From Pleurobrachia bachei (lineage: Eukaryota > Ctenophora > Tentaculata > Cydippida > Pleurobrachiidae), in assembly GCA_000695325.1 (NCBI GenBank), contig AVPN01001150.1, forward strand, positions 7,660 through 27,711: a stretch of DNA of 20,052 nt, read 5' to 3'. The notes beneath the pieces were generated by a model, which worked only from the letters and a program-made list of their open reading frames with translations, was not told the DNA's origin and did not search any database. Shown here piece by piece: positions 8,080-16,045 of this stretch. Each line of letters starts with the position of its first letter. The stretch's first letter is position 1. Made by a program: the position numbers and the translations under genes.

Positions 8080-8537
8080 CTACCTCTTTGCTCGAGCCTC
8101 GAGGAGGTGCTGAGGCCTGGAGCGCACACCGTCCTCCAGAGTTCTCACCTGGGTTGGGACTCTCGGGTGCGGGCAGCCGGAAGGGACGTCCTTGAAGCGA
8201 TCACAATGGGCCACAGTTTTATCGAACGGGTATTGTAGTGGATGATTTCGTAAGCTCGTCCAATCGAAGGAAACTGGTGGCTCTGGATTCTCGTCCTCGG
8301 AACAAAGTAGGCAGCCAATGTCCAATTAGTCCCTGCCGGTTGGATTCCGATACCTGCTTTCTCCGCTACATCGCAGAGAGTATTGTTCCCTTATATAAAT
8401 TCCTCCCCAATGCTGGATATGATCACATAAAGCGTTTCACGCCCGTTGTGGTTGAGCGTAATCGTCCTCTCCATTCAGGTTCAAGTCTTTCCTCTCGGTC
8501 CACGGGTTCATCATCATTAGTCCCAAAGATATTATAA
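8080..8537. other. Two overlapping unrecognised open frames
   Basis: The minus-strand frame 8080-8325 (81 codons) contains CLLC and, further on, HCDRF and GCPH, a loose Cys/His spacing. The plus-strand frame 8238-8537 (99 codons) ends in a Ser-rich tail (SGSSLSSRSTGSSS). They overlap at 8238-8325, so at most one is likely real. Neither has a convincing splice site or a recognised domain. Confidence 0.2.
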
Positions 8538-8877
8538 TATTGTTTGAATATTCATAGACTACACACATTTTTAATACTTTTTAGCATGATCACTAGCCAC
8601 AGAATCAACAAGTCTTGTGTTGAGTACATCTGCCCCCCTTAGCTCCGTTACGATTCGCTTGATCGAACTCTCTGATATGAGAGGCTTCCGGCAAATACAG
8701 TCGACTATTATCTTTTTAATTACTAATTCATTTTAACTGTTGCAATATATGGATGGACAGTTCTCGTGTCCTCATTGAAAACATCTTCGTACTGAGGTGG
8801 CAGGTACTCGGGCCATTCCTCCTCGCTTATGTCGCTGAAGTTTGACATTGCTAGGGAGAACATGGTTGGGTGGAGGG
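8538..8877. other. No gene seen
   Basis: AT-rich, without long open frames, repeats or recognisable motifs. Confidence 0.4.
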
Positions 8878-9227
8878 TTAGGGTATGTCGGAGGGTTGGG
8901 GTTGGTTGTAGACAAATAGTAGACCCGGATAGTAAAAAACAAAATTAGTGTGATTACACAATTTATTTAGATTGCGATCATCCATATAACTTGTTTCTGC
9001 ATAGTTGTTCCTCTGACCGCTGGTTCCTTCCCTCTCGATCTGTTCTAACGGCACAGTTCCACTGAGAAGTGTACTGTCCCATTGGCGGAACAACTCAGGA
9101 ATCCTAGAATGAATGATATCACCTCCGAGACTGGATAAATCCCGTGCTCGTCCCAAGTACTTAACAGATTTCGGCCCATCCTCCTCATTGATATTGAGGG
9201 GGAGGTAGCCTCTTGGTTGTTGGTAGA
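8878..9227 (-). CDS. Unrecognised minus-strand open frame
   Basis: The frame is open without an internal stop from about 9227 down to 8878, somewhat more than 110 codons. It has a fairly normal composition and runs such as INEEDGPKSVKYLGRARDLS and RIPELFRQWDS. No ATG marks a start, so it may be an exon. Its last 25 or so residues look non-coding (aromatic- and Pro-rich). No homologous family is recognised. Confidence 0.25.
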
Positions 9228-9258
9228 TCCGTTACCCACTTCTGTTATGGTATGTGGT

Positions 9259-9288
9259 ATACCTGTGGTGGTGGAGGAGGTGGTGACA
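9259..9288. repeat. GGT/GGA trinucleotide run
   Basis: Short imperfect trinucleotide repeat of GTGGTGGTGGAGGAGGTGGTG type. Confidence 0.6.
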
Positions 9289-9454
9289 GGACAATCCAGT
9301 ACTGGAAGACAATGGTATGCGGTGTATAAAATCTGCAGATATTATAACCTAACAACCGGCTCTAAAACGAACACGTAAAACTTATGGGGAGCTTATAATG
9401 GATCCCTCCTCTCCTGAACCCTGGTTTGGCAATTCGCTTAGCCTCTCGAGATAC

Positions 9455-9622
9455 CTGGTGTTTGCAGACTTTCCCTTCTTCTTCTTGCTGCACGTCGGTT
9501 GAATTTTTCACCTTTCTTCACGGCAGAAGTGACGACAGAAGGGATTATTCTCCACTTCTTGATGATGGCCGTGGATTTATTTTCCGTTTCACCTTTCTCA
9601 AACTGTTGAGCTTTGTGTCGAT
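9455..9622 (-). CDS. Exon-like block with basic motif, unrecognised
   Basis: On the minus strand a clean acceptor (CTTACTTTTTCAG, ending at 9623) is followed by about 55 open codons and then CACCAG|GTATCT, a plausible donor. The peptide includes KGETENKSTAIIKKWRIIP and then a basic cluster, KFNRRAARRRRES, that could be a nuclear-localisation or nucleic-acid-binding patch. The frame continues to a stop near 9438 if the donor is not used. No family is recognised. Confidence 0.35.
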
Positions 9623-9963
9623 CTGAAAAAGTAAGGAAGTGAAGTACGGGCACTGGTAATTCGGTGGGGCCCTGGGGGTCGTTCCGAGGAGGGAGCACTA
9701 CTGCCAATCGGCCACCAAAGAGTCAAGAATAACAGTTTTGCGCTGGTTTCATGCCCCCTAGAAACCGGCAACCCAGCGTATCCGTCATCATAATCCTCCA
9801 GGACGAGGGAGGAAGATAAAGAATAATACCGGCTGCCTCTTAGTTGGGTGAACACTGAACATGTGTTTTACAATGTTAGGTCTGTCTCTTATAGCGAGTG
9901 AGGTGTCATGCACTCCGCTCCCGTTAAGTATTCCCGGTTCAAGGTTACTGCTCTCTTCTTATC
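9623..9963. other. No gene seen
   Basis: A minus-strand frame (9598-9855) overlaps the exon-like block above in another register and has no motif; I treat it as chance. Otherwise unclassified DNA. Confidence 0.35.
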
Positions 9964-10081
9964 TAGATTGCCATCTACTCACTCTGAATGAACCGGAACT
10001 CATGACAGGAAATAATTCGTAATTAAATACAGTTGTATTACTTTGTTGTAATTAAATAATATAATAATCCTTATAATACCT
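9964..10081 (-). repeat. Intron-like repeat, copy 1
   Basis: Matches 11485-11573 in the same orientation. Shared parts are the stretch from AGATTGCCATCTACTC to GAACCGGAACTCAT and the AATATAATAATC-TTATAATACC end. Read on the minus strand it begins at a GTATTATAAG donor immediately after the open block ending at 10082, so it looks like the start of an intron. This copy has about 20 bp extra in the AT-rich middle. Confidence 0.65.
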
Positions 10082-10266
10082 GGCCTGGAGACCATGACTG
10101 TCGGCTGAACCACTTCGTCTACTTTCATGGTTGTAACTTCAGATTGGCTGAATACCAAGGCACCCGCTTTAGTGAACACCATCCTAGCATTACAGGACGC
10201 CTCCTCTACGTTGCAGTCACCACCTTTTTCCATGCTTCTCCAGTCCTTCTTGTATGGTGCGAACTA
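10082..10266 (-). CDS. Exon-like block with MVFTKAGAL peptide, copy 1
   Basis: Open on the minus strand from just after a stop near 10266 to a CAGGCCAG|GTATTATAAG donor at 10081. It has an ATG at 10233. The peptide MVFTKAGALVFSQSE is shared in part with the frame at 10403-10676. The flanking intron start also has a sister copy at 11485-11573. No domain is recognised; the repeated peptide suggests duplicated exons of one gene. Confidence 0.35.
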
Positions 10267-10402
10267 GCTCTCGAATGTTTGCGTGCAGTATATGACGTCA
10301 TCCTTGGTGTAGCATCCATCGACATCGACTTTCTTCCCCTTTTTCCACAATTACTAGGTCCGATTTCGCTTCCTCATAGCACATCTCTATCCCCGGAGGT
10401 GG

Positions 10403-10676
10403 TTATCGGTACAGATTTGGGTTGAAATGTTCTGTACAGATGGCCTTGAGTTTGGGAGCCACCAAGATAAAGTGAAACAGTAAGTAGCCAGAGTCCTCTA
10501 CTGCTTCAACCAACACAAGGTCCGCGACTCGGTATAGTACTTCTGGTCGGTCAACATACACGGTGTTGGCAAATGCCAAGATAAGTGCACCAGCTTTCGT
10601 AAACACCATTAGAGGGATTACCTCCTCCTCACCTCCTTCACTATCCGAATTCTCCTCAGTTTCCACAACATACTCT
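10403..10676 (-). CDS. Exon-like block with MVFTKAGAL peptide, copy 2
   Basis: A roughly 90-codon minus-strand frame beginning right after a stop at about 10677. It has an acidic start (EENSDSEGGEEEV), then MVFTKAGALILAFANTVYVD, then alternating hydrophobic stretches up to a stop at 10403. The nucleotides at about 10577-10609 match 10159-10190, the sister copy. Family unknown. No start codon other than GTG or an upstream splice site is evident. Confidence 0.35.
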
Positions 10677-10677
10677 T

Positions 10678-11484
10678 AGATGGACACAAAATCCTCGGTG
10701 CCCGTTGCCTCCGGATTAGCTTACCTTGTTGGACATCCTTCCCAAAACAAGGATTAGCACGGGTTCCGGTATCCAGATTTTCATATTCATTACCTTCTCT
10801 ACATTATGTTTCAAACGCGGTGTCCTTATCCGATCGTGGAGTGCAGCAGGATGCGTGTAAATTATCTGACATTCATAATTCCTTTACCCCTTCTTTAGAT
10901 ATTCCAGGAAACTGGTATATTAGTATTACCTACTCTATTACTTATTACTTATTACTTATCCCACGACCACTGTTTCTGTATATCAATCAACGTGTTGTAT
11001 TACAGAAATGTTATTATATTTAAGCAACTCCTGAAGTAGTCGCATCTAGAAAGATGCACAGCCCCCCCCCATCTCCCCTCCAGGGCAAGTTAACCCTTAG
11101 AGTTTGCCCGTTACAATAACTAAGCACCCTAATTATATGTGTTGCCTCAGTAAAGGCTCTCCGGTTTTCCTTCTCGTAGATTTTAAGTCTTAAGATCTAA
11201 GTAAATTTAAATGTTTTATCTGGAACTTGTAACGCAACGACTTCAGATTTTGGTTTTGGTAAAAAGATAGTTTGGAATTTATTTGAGGAATCTTGAATAT
11301 CGGGTTCCCACGCATTCCAGCAGTGACGGCGGGCTGGGGAAGGATAAGGGGGAAATAAGTGTTGAAAATGTAATGAAAAGAGTCCTATTTTCTACTGCTT
11401 GTTTTTACAGTGTTCCGCATGGTGTCTTCTTTAGCAGTTTGAAGTATAAAAATTAAAGTAAAATAAATAAAATTCTTATCTAAG
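10678..11484. other. Unclassified stretch with a C10 run
   Basis: No supported gene. A run of ten C lies at about 11065-11074, and a short direct repeat of GAATATCGGGT-CCCACGCATTCC starts at about 11293, with its second copy at about 11594. Confidence 0.4.
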
Positions 11485-11573
11485 TAGATTGCCATCTACT
11501 CACTCTGAATGAACCGGAACTCATAACAGGAAGAATTTAGTAATTAGATAATATAATAATCTTTATAATACCC
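11485..11573 (-). repeat. Intron-like repeat, copy 2
   Basis: Second copy of 9964-10081, including the putative donor end (CCGG|GTATTATAAAG read on the minus strand). The DNA upstream of it on the minus strand is not similar to the MVFTKAGAL block, so only the intron side was copied or preserved. Confidence 0.65.
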
Positions 11574-11607
11574 GGTTTACAGAAATGTAGCTTGAATATC
11601 GGGTGCC

Positions 11608-11648
11608 CACGCATTCCAACAGAGCCTGTGTGGTTAATGGAATGCGTG
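11608..11648. repeat. 10-bp inverted repeat
   Basis: CACGCATTCC (11608-11617) and GGAATGCGTG (11639-11648) are exact reverse complements with 21 bp between. The left arm lies within the short direct repeat shared with 11293. Confidence 0.6.
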
Positions 11649-11715
11649 TCATGAACTACGCATAGCAGTGCTAACTCTCATTCACTGCGCTCAACCTCTG
11701 CTAGTTAAATAGGTA

Positions 11716-11872
11716 CAGTCGGACCCCGATTTACCGGGATGCTCGGGGGAAAGGGTTTTGCCCGGTAAATCGGGGTGCCCGGTATACCGGGGTGATAAAC
11801 CGTTAATTTCCTTAATTGGGGGAAGGTTTTTCTCCCGGTAAATCGGGGTTCCGGTAAATCGGGGTCCGACTG
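11716..11872. mobile_element. pogo/Tigger-like MITE, 157 bp
   Basis: A non-autonomous DNA transposon. The 22-bp terminal inverted repeats are perfect (11716-11737 and 11851-11872), begin CAGTCGGACC, and are flanked by TA on each side (11714-11715 and 11873-11874), the Tc1/mariner target duplication. A CAGT start is usual in the pogo/Tigger branch. Inside, the word CCGGTAAATCGGGG occurs three times (from 11762, 11835 and 11851), and CCCGGTATACCGGG (11778-11791) is a perfect palindrome. There is no transposase. The intact ends and target duplication suggest it is relatively young, or at least well preserved. Confidence 0.9.
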
Positions 11873-11939
11873 TATAATAATTTAAAATGTATTAATTCAC
11901 AAAACTAGAAATATTGTAATGAAACAAGCACCAGTAACT

Positions 11940-12365
11940 TCACGGTTCTTTATTCAATATCTTGTACGTCGCCCTCTTCACTGGTATACCTGGGGCCTCC
12001 AGATCTCCAGTGGATATCCGCAGGTTCGTCGGATAGTTTGACAATGCGTATGTTTTCTGGATTTCCTGGGGTACCCTGTTCCTCATCAGAATGCGTTTCA
12101 CGGTTCCTCGTGATAATAGTGACAATATATTGCCTGGAGAGCTCCTCGGGCAATAAGGAACCGTGAAACTCTCGAGAGCATTAGACCCTATTAGGAAAGC
12201 ATGCCAGGTAGTGTCCTCAGTCGAAGAAGTGGGGGAAGGTAGCCGTAGCACGTAGCCGGTAGCGGTAATAGTTTGTTCTCTGGTCCTCTGATCTGAGTAG
12301 GAGCCTAGAATCAGTGTAGCGTTCCTGAGAGAAATATATTTTAAAACATAATATTGTATATGCAC
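11940..12365 (-). other. Unrecognised 141-codon open frame over a hairpin
   Basis: The longest minus-strand frame in this part. It is Thr/Ser-rich and has no recognised motif. It runs straight through the large hairpin at 12095-12169, and part of it is shadowed by another frame (11950-12153), so coding is doubtful. I list it only because no better annotation exists for the stretch. Confidence 0.15.
12095..12169. repeat. Nested hairpin with perfect 14-bp outer arms
   Basis: Outer arms GTTTCACGGTTCCT (12095-12108) and its exact reverse complement (12156-12169). Directly inside the right arm lies a second stem (TATTGCC at 12129-12135 with GGCAATA at 12149-12155) capped by GGAG-AG-CTCC. The left side has an unpaired bulge of about 20 nt. 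The fold is long enough for a structured RNA or a small foldback remnant. Confidence 0.75.
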
Positions 12366-12370
12366 TGAAA

Positions 12371-12637
12371 TTAGATGAGAAAGGGTGATGCAATGATAGC
12401 AACTAGAGCGTACCCATTACACCAGGAATCATGGCACAAGTAGCAGTCATGGACCAGAAGTTGTGGCATAGTCCACACCCATTTGCCGAGAGAAAGTGAT
12501 GTTCTTGCATATTGTACTATGCCCTCGATTTCGGCACCTTCCACTTCACTAGAAATTTTTTTTTTCTCCTCGCTAACACGAAAAGTTTCAAGGAGATCCA
12601 GACTGTCCTTGTATTGGTCTTTAAAGTGTTCTTGCAT
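12371..12637 (-). CDS. Unrecognised open frame, possibly an exon
   Basis: An 88-codon minus-strand frame with a start at an ATG and a charged, helical first half (QEHFKDQYKDSLDLLETFRV then SEEKKK), followed by WVWTMPQLL and a cysteine group, HDCYLCHDSWC. The stop is near 12371. The word GTTCTTGCATATT near its start recurs at 12498 inside it. No family is recognised. Confidence 0.25.
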   Translation of the reverse strand: MQEHFKDQYKDSLDLLETFRVSEEKKKISSEVEGAEIEGIVQYARTSLSLGKWVWTMPQLLVHDCYLCHDSWCNGYALVAIIASPFLI

Positions 12638-12815
12638 ATTTTACCGCCTTCGGGTGCTCCTTAATTGTGTCAGCATTATTATATTCGCAGTCAGTGAACC
12701 GCTTCACCGTCTGATTATTTTTGCTCTTCTTGCCCATCTTTTCGATCCGCTTGCTACAACTGCTCATCCCACAGAACCGTTGCGACACATGGATTCTTAT
12801 CAATGACAGAGGCAC
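12621..12815 (-). CDS. Unrecognised basic open frame
   Basis: A 64-codon minus-strand frame overlapping the previous one at its end. It has a lysine-rich centre (KRIEKMGKKSKNNQTVKRF) and CGMSSC just before it. It could be an exon next to the frame at 12371-12637; no splice site settles this. Confidence 0.2.
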   Translation of the reverse strand: MPLSLIRIHVSQRFCGMSSCSKRIEKMGKKSKNNQTVKRFTDCEYNNADTIKEHPKAVKYARTL

Positions 12816-12949
12816 CTTTGTTCCGCACAGTTTACATGGTCTTTTTTAAATCTTCTTTAATTCATGTTGCAAACATGGTATCCAATTGTTGGGGTGTAGC
12901 TAGCGGGGAATTAATTAGCGGGGCGGGTTTGCCTCTCGGTAGCAAGGGG

Positions 12950-12978
12950 TTGTTATGTCTGCTACTCAGACATAACAA
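12950..12978. repeat. 12-bp-stem, 5-nt-loop hairpin
   Basis: TTGTTATGTCTG (12950-12961), loop CTACT, and its exact reverse complement (12967-12978). It is preceded by a CGGGG-rich segment with a repeated TAGCGGGG (from 12901 and 12916). Confidence 0.85.
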
Positions 12979-13027
12979 ATCATTACGGCGTGTTTCTGCC
13001 TACGTGGCGTATTGCCGCATCACGTGA

Positions 13028-13309
13028 TTGAATGTTGTGATGAGTCATGATACATCTCAACACTAAGCTGTCGCAAAAAATGAGATTCATACATTTCAAT
13101 GTTTTCAGGAGCGTAAATGCCATAAGCTCAATACCCATTTCTTAAGGGTTCCGGGTTCCATCTTCGGATGTCGTTTAGAAAATATCATTTGTTTTCGCTC
13201 TGTCGTTACACCTTTGTCTTCTACTCCGTAGAATTAGAGGCAGAATTAGTCACCACTTCCTGATTATATGTACCTTATTGTATTATTTATATCATCGTTC
13301 ATATATTCT
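13028..13309. other. No gene seen
   Basis: AT-rich DNA without supported frames or repeats. Confidence 0.35.
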
Positions 13310-13510
13310 TTATTTCGCTGAATAACCCTTTTTTTTTTCGTGCCACAATAGCTGAATGGATCTTTTTTGGGGAATGGGGCTAGCACATTCCTTTTCCAGA
13401 ACGGATGCAAAACTCTTCATTTTTTGGCTCTTGCTTCGCATGAAGTTGACTGAACAGCTGTTATTACTTCTTCTCTCTTCTCGAGTAACTGCCTCTAGAT
13501 TTTCAGCCAC
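13310..13510 (-). CDS. Unrecognised lysine-rich open frame
   Basis: A 66-codon minus-strand frame starting at a GTG with Glu/Arg-rich content (EAVTREERRSNN) and ending in a lysine run and stop. It lies downstream of the short ATG frame at 13577. It could be an exon, but no splice sites were identified. Confidence 0.2.
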   Translation of the reverse strand: MAENLEAVTREERRSNNSCSVNFMRSKSQKMKSFASVLEKECASPIPQKRSIQLLWHEKKKGYSAK

Positions 13511-13604
13511 TCGATTTCACTGGATGGCTCTTTTTCGGGTTGGGGCCGCCCAGTGCTTCATCAAACATGCCAGCCATGGAGGTGAAGGTTGTTATCACCC
13601 GTGT
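13506..13604 (-). CDS. Duplicated pre-ATG block and short frame, copy 1
   Basis: On the minus strand the 27-bp block 13578-13604 (ACACGGGTGATAACAACC then TTCACCTCC) is followed at once by ATGG at 13577, opening a 24-codon frame beginning MAGMFDEALGGPNPKKSHP. The same block, with two mismatches, precedes another ATG at 14233. The block resembles a shared 5' leader or a pyrimidine-rich acceptor region. No family is recognised. Confidence 0.3.
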
Positions 13605-13611
13605 CACTTCT

Positions 13612-14016
13612 TGGTGTTATGCACATTTTCAAGAGTAAAAGACAGTACAAACACCAACCTCCAATATCGCATCTATTTTTTCGAAATTTCGACAACAATA
13701 CTCAAATAAACAATACTTACTATGATATCACCGTAACTTTTACGCAGCTCCTAGATCTAGGAACTCGTATCTATTGGAGCATGGATATCAGATGGCATGT
13801 CTTCTCTGGGGGTGTATCCAGTTCAAACAATGGGGAAATGATCTCTCTGTTGCGCCAGTAGTATGAGTCTCTCCAAAACAGTGGAGGACACACGAGTAAA
13901 AACTTGGAGGGTTGTCTTGGACCATATTTAATTTATCCTAGCAACCCATCCTAAAATCCATGCTAAAACAGGCTGATTAATCCGAGGACATTGAAAAGCC
14001 TGAATAGGCTCAATAT
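13612..14016. other. No gene seen
   Basis: Plus-strand frames at 13356-13709 and 13589-13861 overlap each other and lack motifs or splice context; I regard them as chance. Confidence 0.35.
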
Positions 14017-14129
14017 CTATTTCGCTATCTTGATCTTCCGGGCCATTATGTCGTTAAAAATCGAATTTTATTAATTATATCGTTGAACATCATAATCTTT
14101 GTTTCGTAATCCTTGCTCTGAATTTCCTG
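14017..14129 (-). repeat. Diverged repeat, copy 1 (sister at 15932-16044)
   Basis: Shares TATTTCGCTATCTT, CTTCCGGGCCATTA, ATGTCGTTAAAAA and CTGAATTTCC in the same order and orientation with 15932-16044. Several indels separate the copies. In this copy no frame equivalent to the one at 15857-16045 stays open. Confidence 0.6.
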
Positions 14130-14206
14130 GTATTGTGCACAGCATCAGAAGATACATATCTCCTAACTTTGCCGTCAATCATGGTCCGGTGCAATGATGG
14201 ACTTAC

Positions 14207-14267
14207 CTTGAACTTTATCTGTGCCAATTCCATGCTGAAAGGAGGTGAATGTTGCTATCACCCGTGT
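14207..14267 (-). CDS. Duplicated pre-ATG block and short exon, copy 2
   Basis: On the minus strand the block 14241-14267 (two mismatches from 13578-13604) is followed by TTTCAG, then CATGGAATTGGCAC and a near-perfect donor, TTCAAG|GTAAGT (exon end at 14207). If translation starts at the ATG (14233) the exon encodes nine residues, MELAQIKFK. Alternatively CCTCCTTTCAG is an acceptor and this is a 28-nt internal microexon. Both readings fit. Confidence 0.35.
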
Positions 14268-14756
14268 TCTAAAATAGATATGTTTATGAGTTCGAGTACG
14301 TCGTTAATTCATCCTGAAAAAACTCAGTTTACGGGAATATAAGTTCAACTATTTTACTCTTTTTTTTTAAACCCCTGTTTACCCCCTAGTTTCCTACTTC
14401 TGGTTCTACCTCGTTTCCTCATCACGGTGTCTTTCTGCCGCGCACGGTTAAAGACGACTGTAACCGTCCGGGGACCAGCATGCTTTGCCCTGTTCTGATG
14501 TATGATACTCTTTCAATGTTTTTAGTATTCCCACGAGATGGGTTGTCGGCTGGAGGTTTATAGGTAACATAGGTTAGGATTCCAATAACAGCCTTCATTA
14601 ATTTTTATTCAATGGTTCAGTACAGTAAGGCGGGGGACCGAGATAAAACGCGTTGGTTTGGTAACAAAATAATATCAATATACTCCGGGTGAGCCAGATA
14701 TTTAAATCTGGGAGGAGCTCATTTCGGATTAAAAACCCTCATGGCTGTCAGGAATG

Positions 14757-14851
14757 TACTTGTTCGAAATCATACTCAAATAAATTGCTAACTTTACTAA
14801 TAATACTATAAACTATAATATTCCAGTACATAATACTTTTAGGAAGGTTAC
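14757..14851 (-). repeat. Intron-like repeat, copy 1
   Basis: Read on the minus strand it begins GTAACCTTCCTAAAAG at a donor (CTGGAAG|GTAACC) and runs to TTTGAGTATGATTTCGAACA. The same sequence, with insertions, follows another donor at 15448. This is direct evidence of an exon-intron junction copied at least twice. Confidence 0.65.
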
Positions 14852-15118
14852 CTTCCAGATATATCAGTCCGACAAGAATTTTATCGTGGTGCACGTGGTA
14901 CATAATTTTATCTGAATTTGATTGTTCTTCTGTTTCTTCAATTCCAAATAGATTATCCAGAATTTTATCAACGTCTTCCCATTTAGGTAATACCTCCACC
15001 ACTCTCCTTGCCAATTTCCTACTCGCCCCTTCAGCTTTCTTTTCATCATTTGTTAGATTCCATTCGGCATTTTTATTTTGACGATATTTTCTCCTCTTTC
15101 TCTTTGCCGCCTTTTTTT
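14852..15118 (-). CDS. Exon-like open block with basic start, unrecognised
   Basis: Open on the minus strand for roughly 89 codons from just after a stop near 15119 down to the donor at 14852. It begins with a basic cluster (KAAKRKRRKYRQNKN), continues with EWNLTNDEKKAEGASRKLAR and WEDVDKILDNLFG, and ends DKILVGLIYLEG at the donor. Composition and the splice site favour a real exon. A lysine-rich stretch of homopolymer A at its upstream edge makes the true beginning uncertain. No family is recognised; the basic cluster could be a nuclear signal. Confidence 0.4.
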
Positions 15119-15283
15119 ATAAATTTCCCTAGATTCTTTTCGTGGATATAATCTACCCTCAGTAAGTCTCTAATATTCGGTTCCAATCCTTGTCTCTTCC
15201 TTAGAGCCCTCTGCCTCTCCTCCTGACGTAACCGCCTCTAGCTCTGCCAGCTCCACAACCTGTCAGGAACTATCTATTGTTCG

Positions 15284-15448
15284 AAATCATACTCAAATAA
15301 ATTGCTAACTTTACTAATAAACGATTTTCTTCCCTATTTAATTCTTGCTCAGATCTCCTTATTCTGAATTTACTAATAATACTACAATAATATTCCAGTA
15401 CCTAATACTTTTAGGAAGGTGACCTTTCCACCTGGTGGGATACCTTAC
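15284..15448 (-). repeat. Intron-like repeat, copy 2
   Basis: Counterpart of 14757-14851, starting at the donor TGGGAG|GTAAGG. It carries insertions, including one beside the donor and one in the middle with an AATTCTTGCTCAGATC stretch. The right-hand end (TTCGAAATCATACTC at 15284) is nearly identical to copy 1. Confidence 0.65.
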
Positions 15449-15479
15449 CTCCCAGATACATCATCGTGGTTATCATACT

Positions 15480-15860
15480 CTATTCTTGCCTCTGCGCTCT
15501 ACAACCACGCCTCGGAGGGGGGATAGAGGGTAGTTTCTTGCTAGATTCGCTAGGAACCAAACATGTTTGGATATCTATGTAGATCATATCCTTTGCATCT
15601 GCTGTAGAACTTCCTAATGACAATGTTTGAACTTTGAAGCTTTTGTTTCCCAGCGCTCCCCTGTCTAGGGCGTTCAGGACTATTACTATTCTTTTCGATG
15701 TTTCAAACCCCCGGCACTTGATGTAGAGTTGTACCGCATTTTTCCATTCATCCCTGTTGCGGATTGGATCCCGATTTGGTCGTTCGTTCGTGGGTAAGAA
15801 CTCACTCAAAGTTGAACCCTCTTCAGTGTTTGGTGTCAAGTTTGCAATTTCCTTGTTCAA
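15480..15860 (-). CDS. W..VQLYIK.RG frame, copy 1, unrecognised
   Basis: A 126-codon minus-strand frame. It contains LSEFLPTNERPNRDPIRNRD then EWKNAVQLYIKCRGFETSKR, and a short proline-rich tail. The frame at 18309-18725 carries an equivalent EFLP...W..LQLYLKTRG stretch, so the two are diverged paralogues. The start (a TTG at 15860) is not convincing; an exon or a fragment of a longer frame is likely. A helical WL..LE..F...EFLP..W..L pattern in the sister copy recalls capsid-type Gag proteins, but the evidence is too thin to assign it. Confidence 0.3.
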   Translation of the reverse strand: MNKEIANLTPNTEEGSTLSEFLPTNERPNRDPIRNRDEWKNAVQLYIKCRGFETSKRIVIVLNALDRGALGNKSFKVQTLSLGSSTADAKDMIYIDIQTCLVPSESSKKLPSIPPPRRGCRAQRQE

Positions 15861-16045
15861 CCGTTAAAATATGGCTCTTCTAGGTGGTCCGTGTTGAGAG
15901 CCTTGAGGCGGCAGGAGGTTAGTTGGTATGTCCATTTCGCTATCTTCCGGGCCATTACCCCCATGTCGTTAAAAAACATAATTTTAAAATTTATATCGAC
16001 CCTCATATTCTTTATTGGGCTGCAATCTATGCACTGAATTTCCAT
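15857..16045 (-). CDS. Short unrecognised frame in repeat copy 2
   Basis: A 62-codon frame beginning MEIQCIDCSPIKNMRVDINF. It coincides with the second copy of the repeat at 14017-14129 and abuts the frame at 15480-15860. No domain is recognised; it may be a neighbouring exon of the same gene or element. Confidence 0.25.
   Translation of the reverse strand: MEIQCIDCSPIKNMRVDINFKIMFFNDMGVMARKIAKWTYQLTSCRLKALNTDHLEEPYFNG
15932..16044 (-). repeat. Diverged repeat, copy 2 (sister at 14017-14129)
   Basis: Same order of shared words as copy 1, with small indels. The paired location, about 1.9 kb apart in direct orientation, fits a local duplication that also carried neighbouring repeats. Confidence 0.6.

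Noticed and set aside
8238-8537. Gypsy-type pol fragment (FLRYIAESIVPLYKFL resembles the FLG...YRRFI...PLY region)
   Set aside because: One weak partial match, no neighbouring pol motifs, and the serine-rich tail does not fit.
9930-9950. Possible tRNA B-box (GGTTCAAGG)
   Set aside because: The trailing CC is missing, and no A-box or cloverleaf lies at the correct distance. No tRNA was found anywhere in the window.
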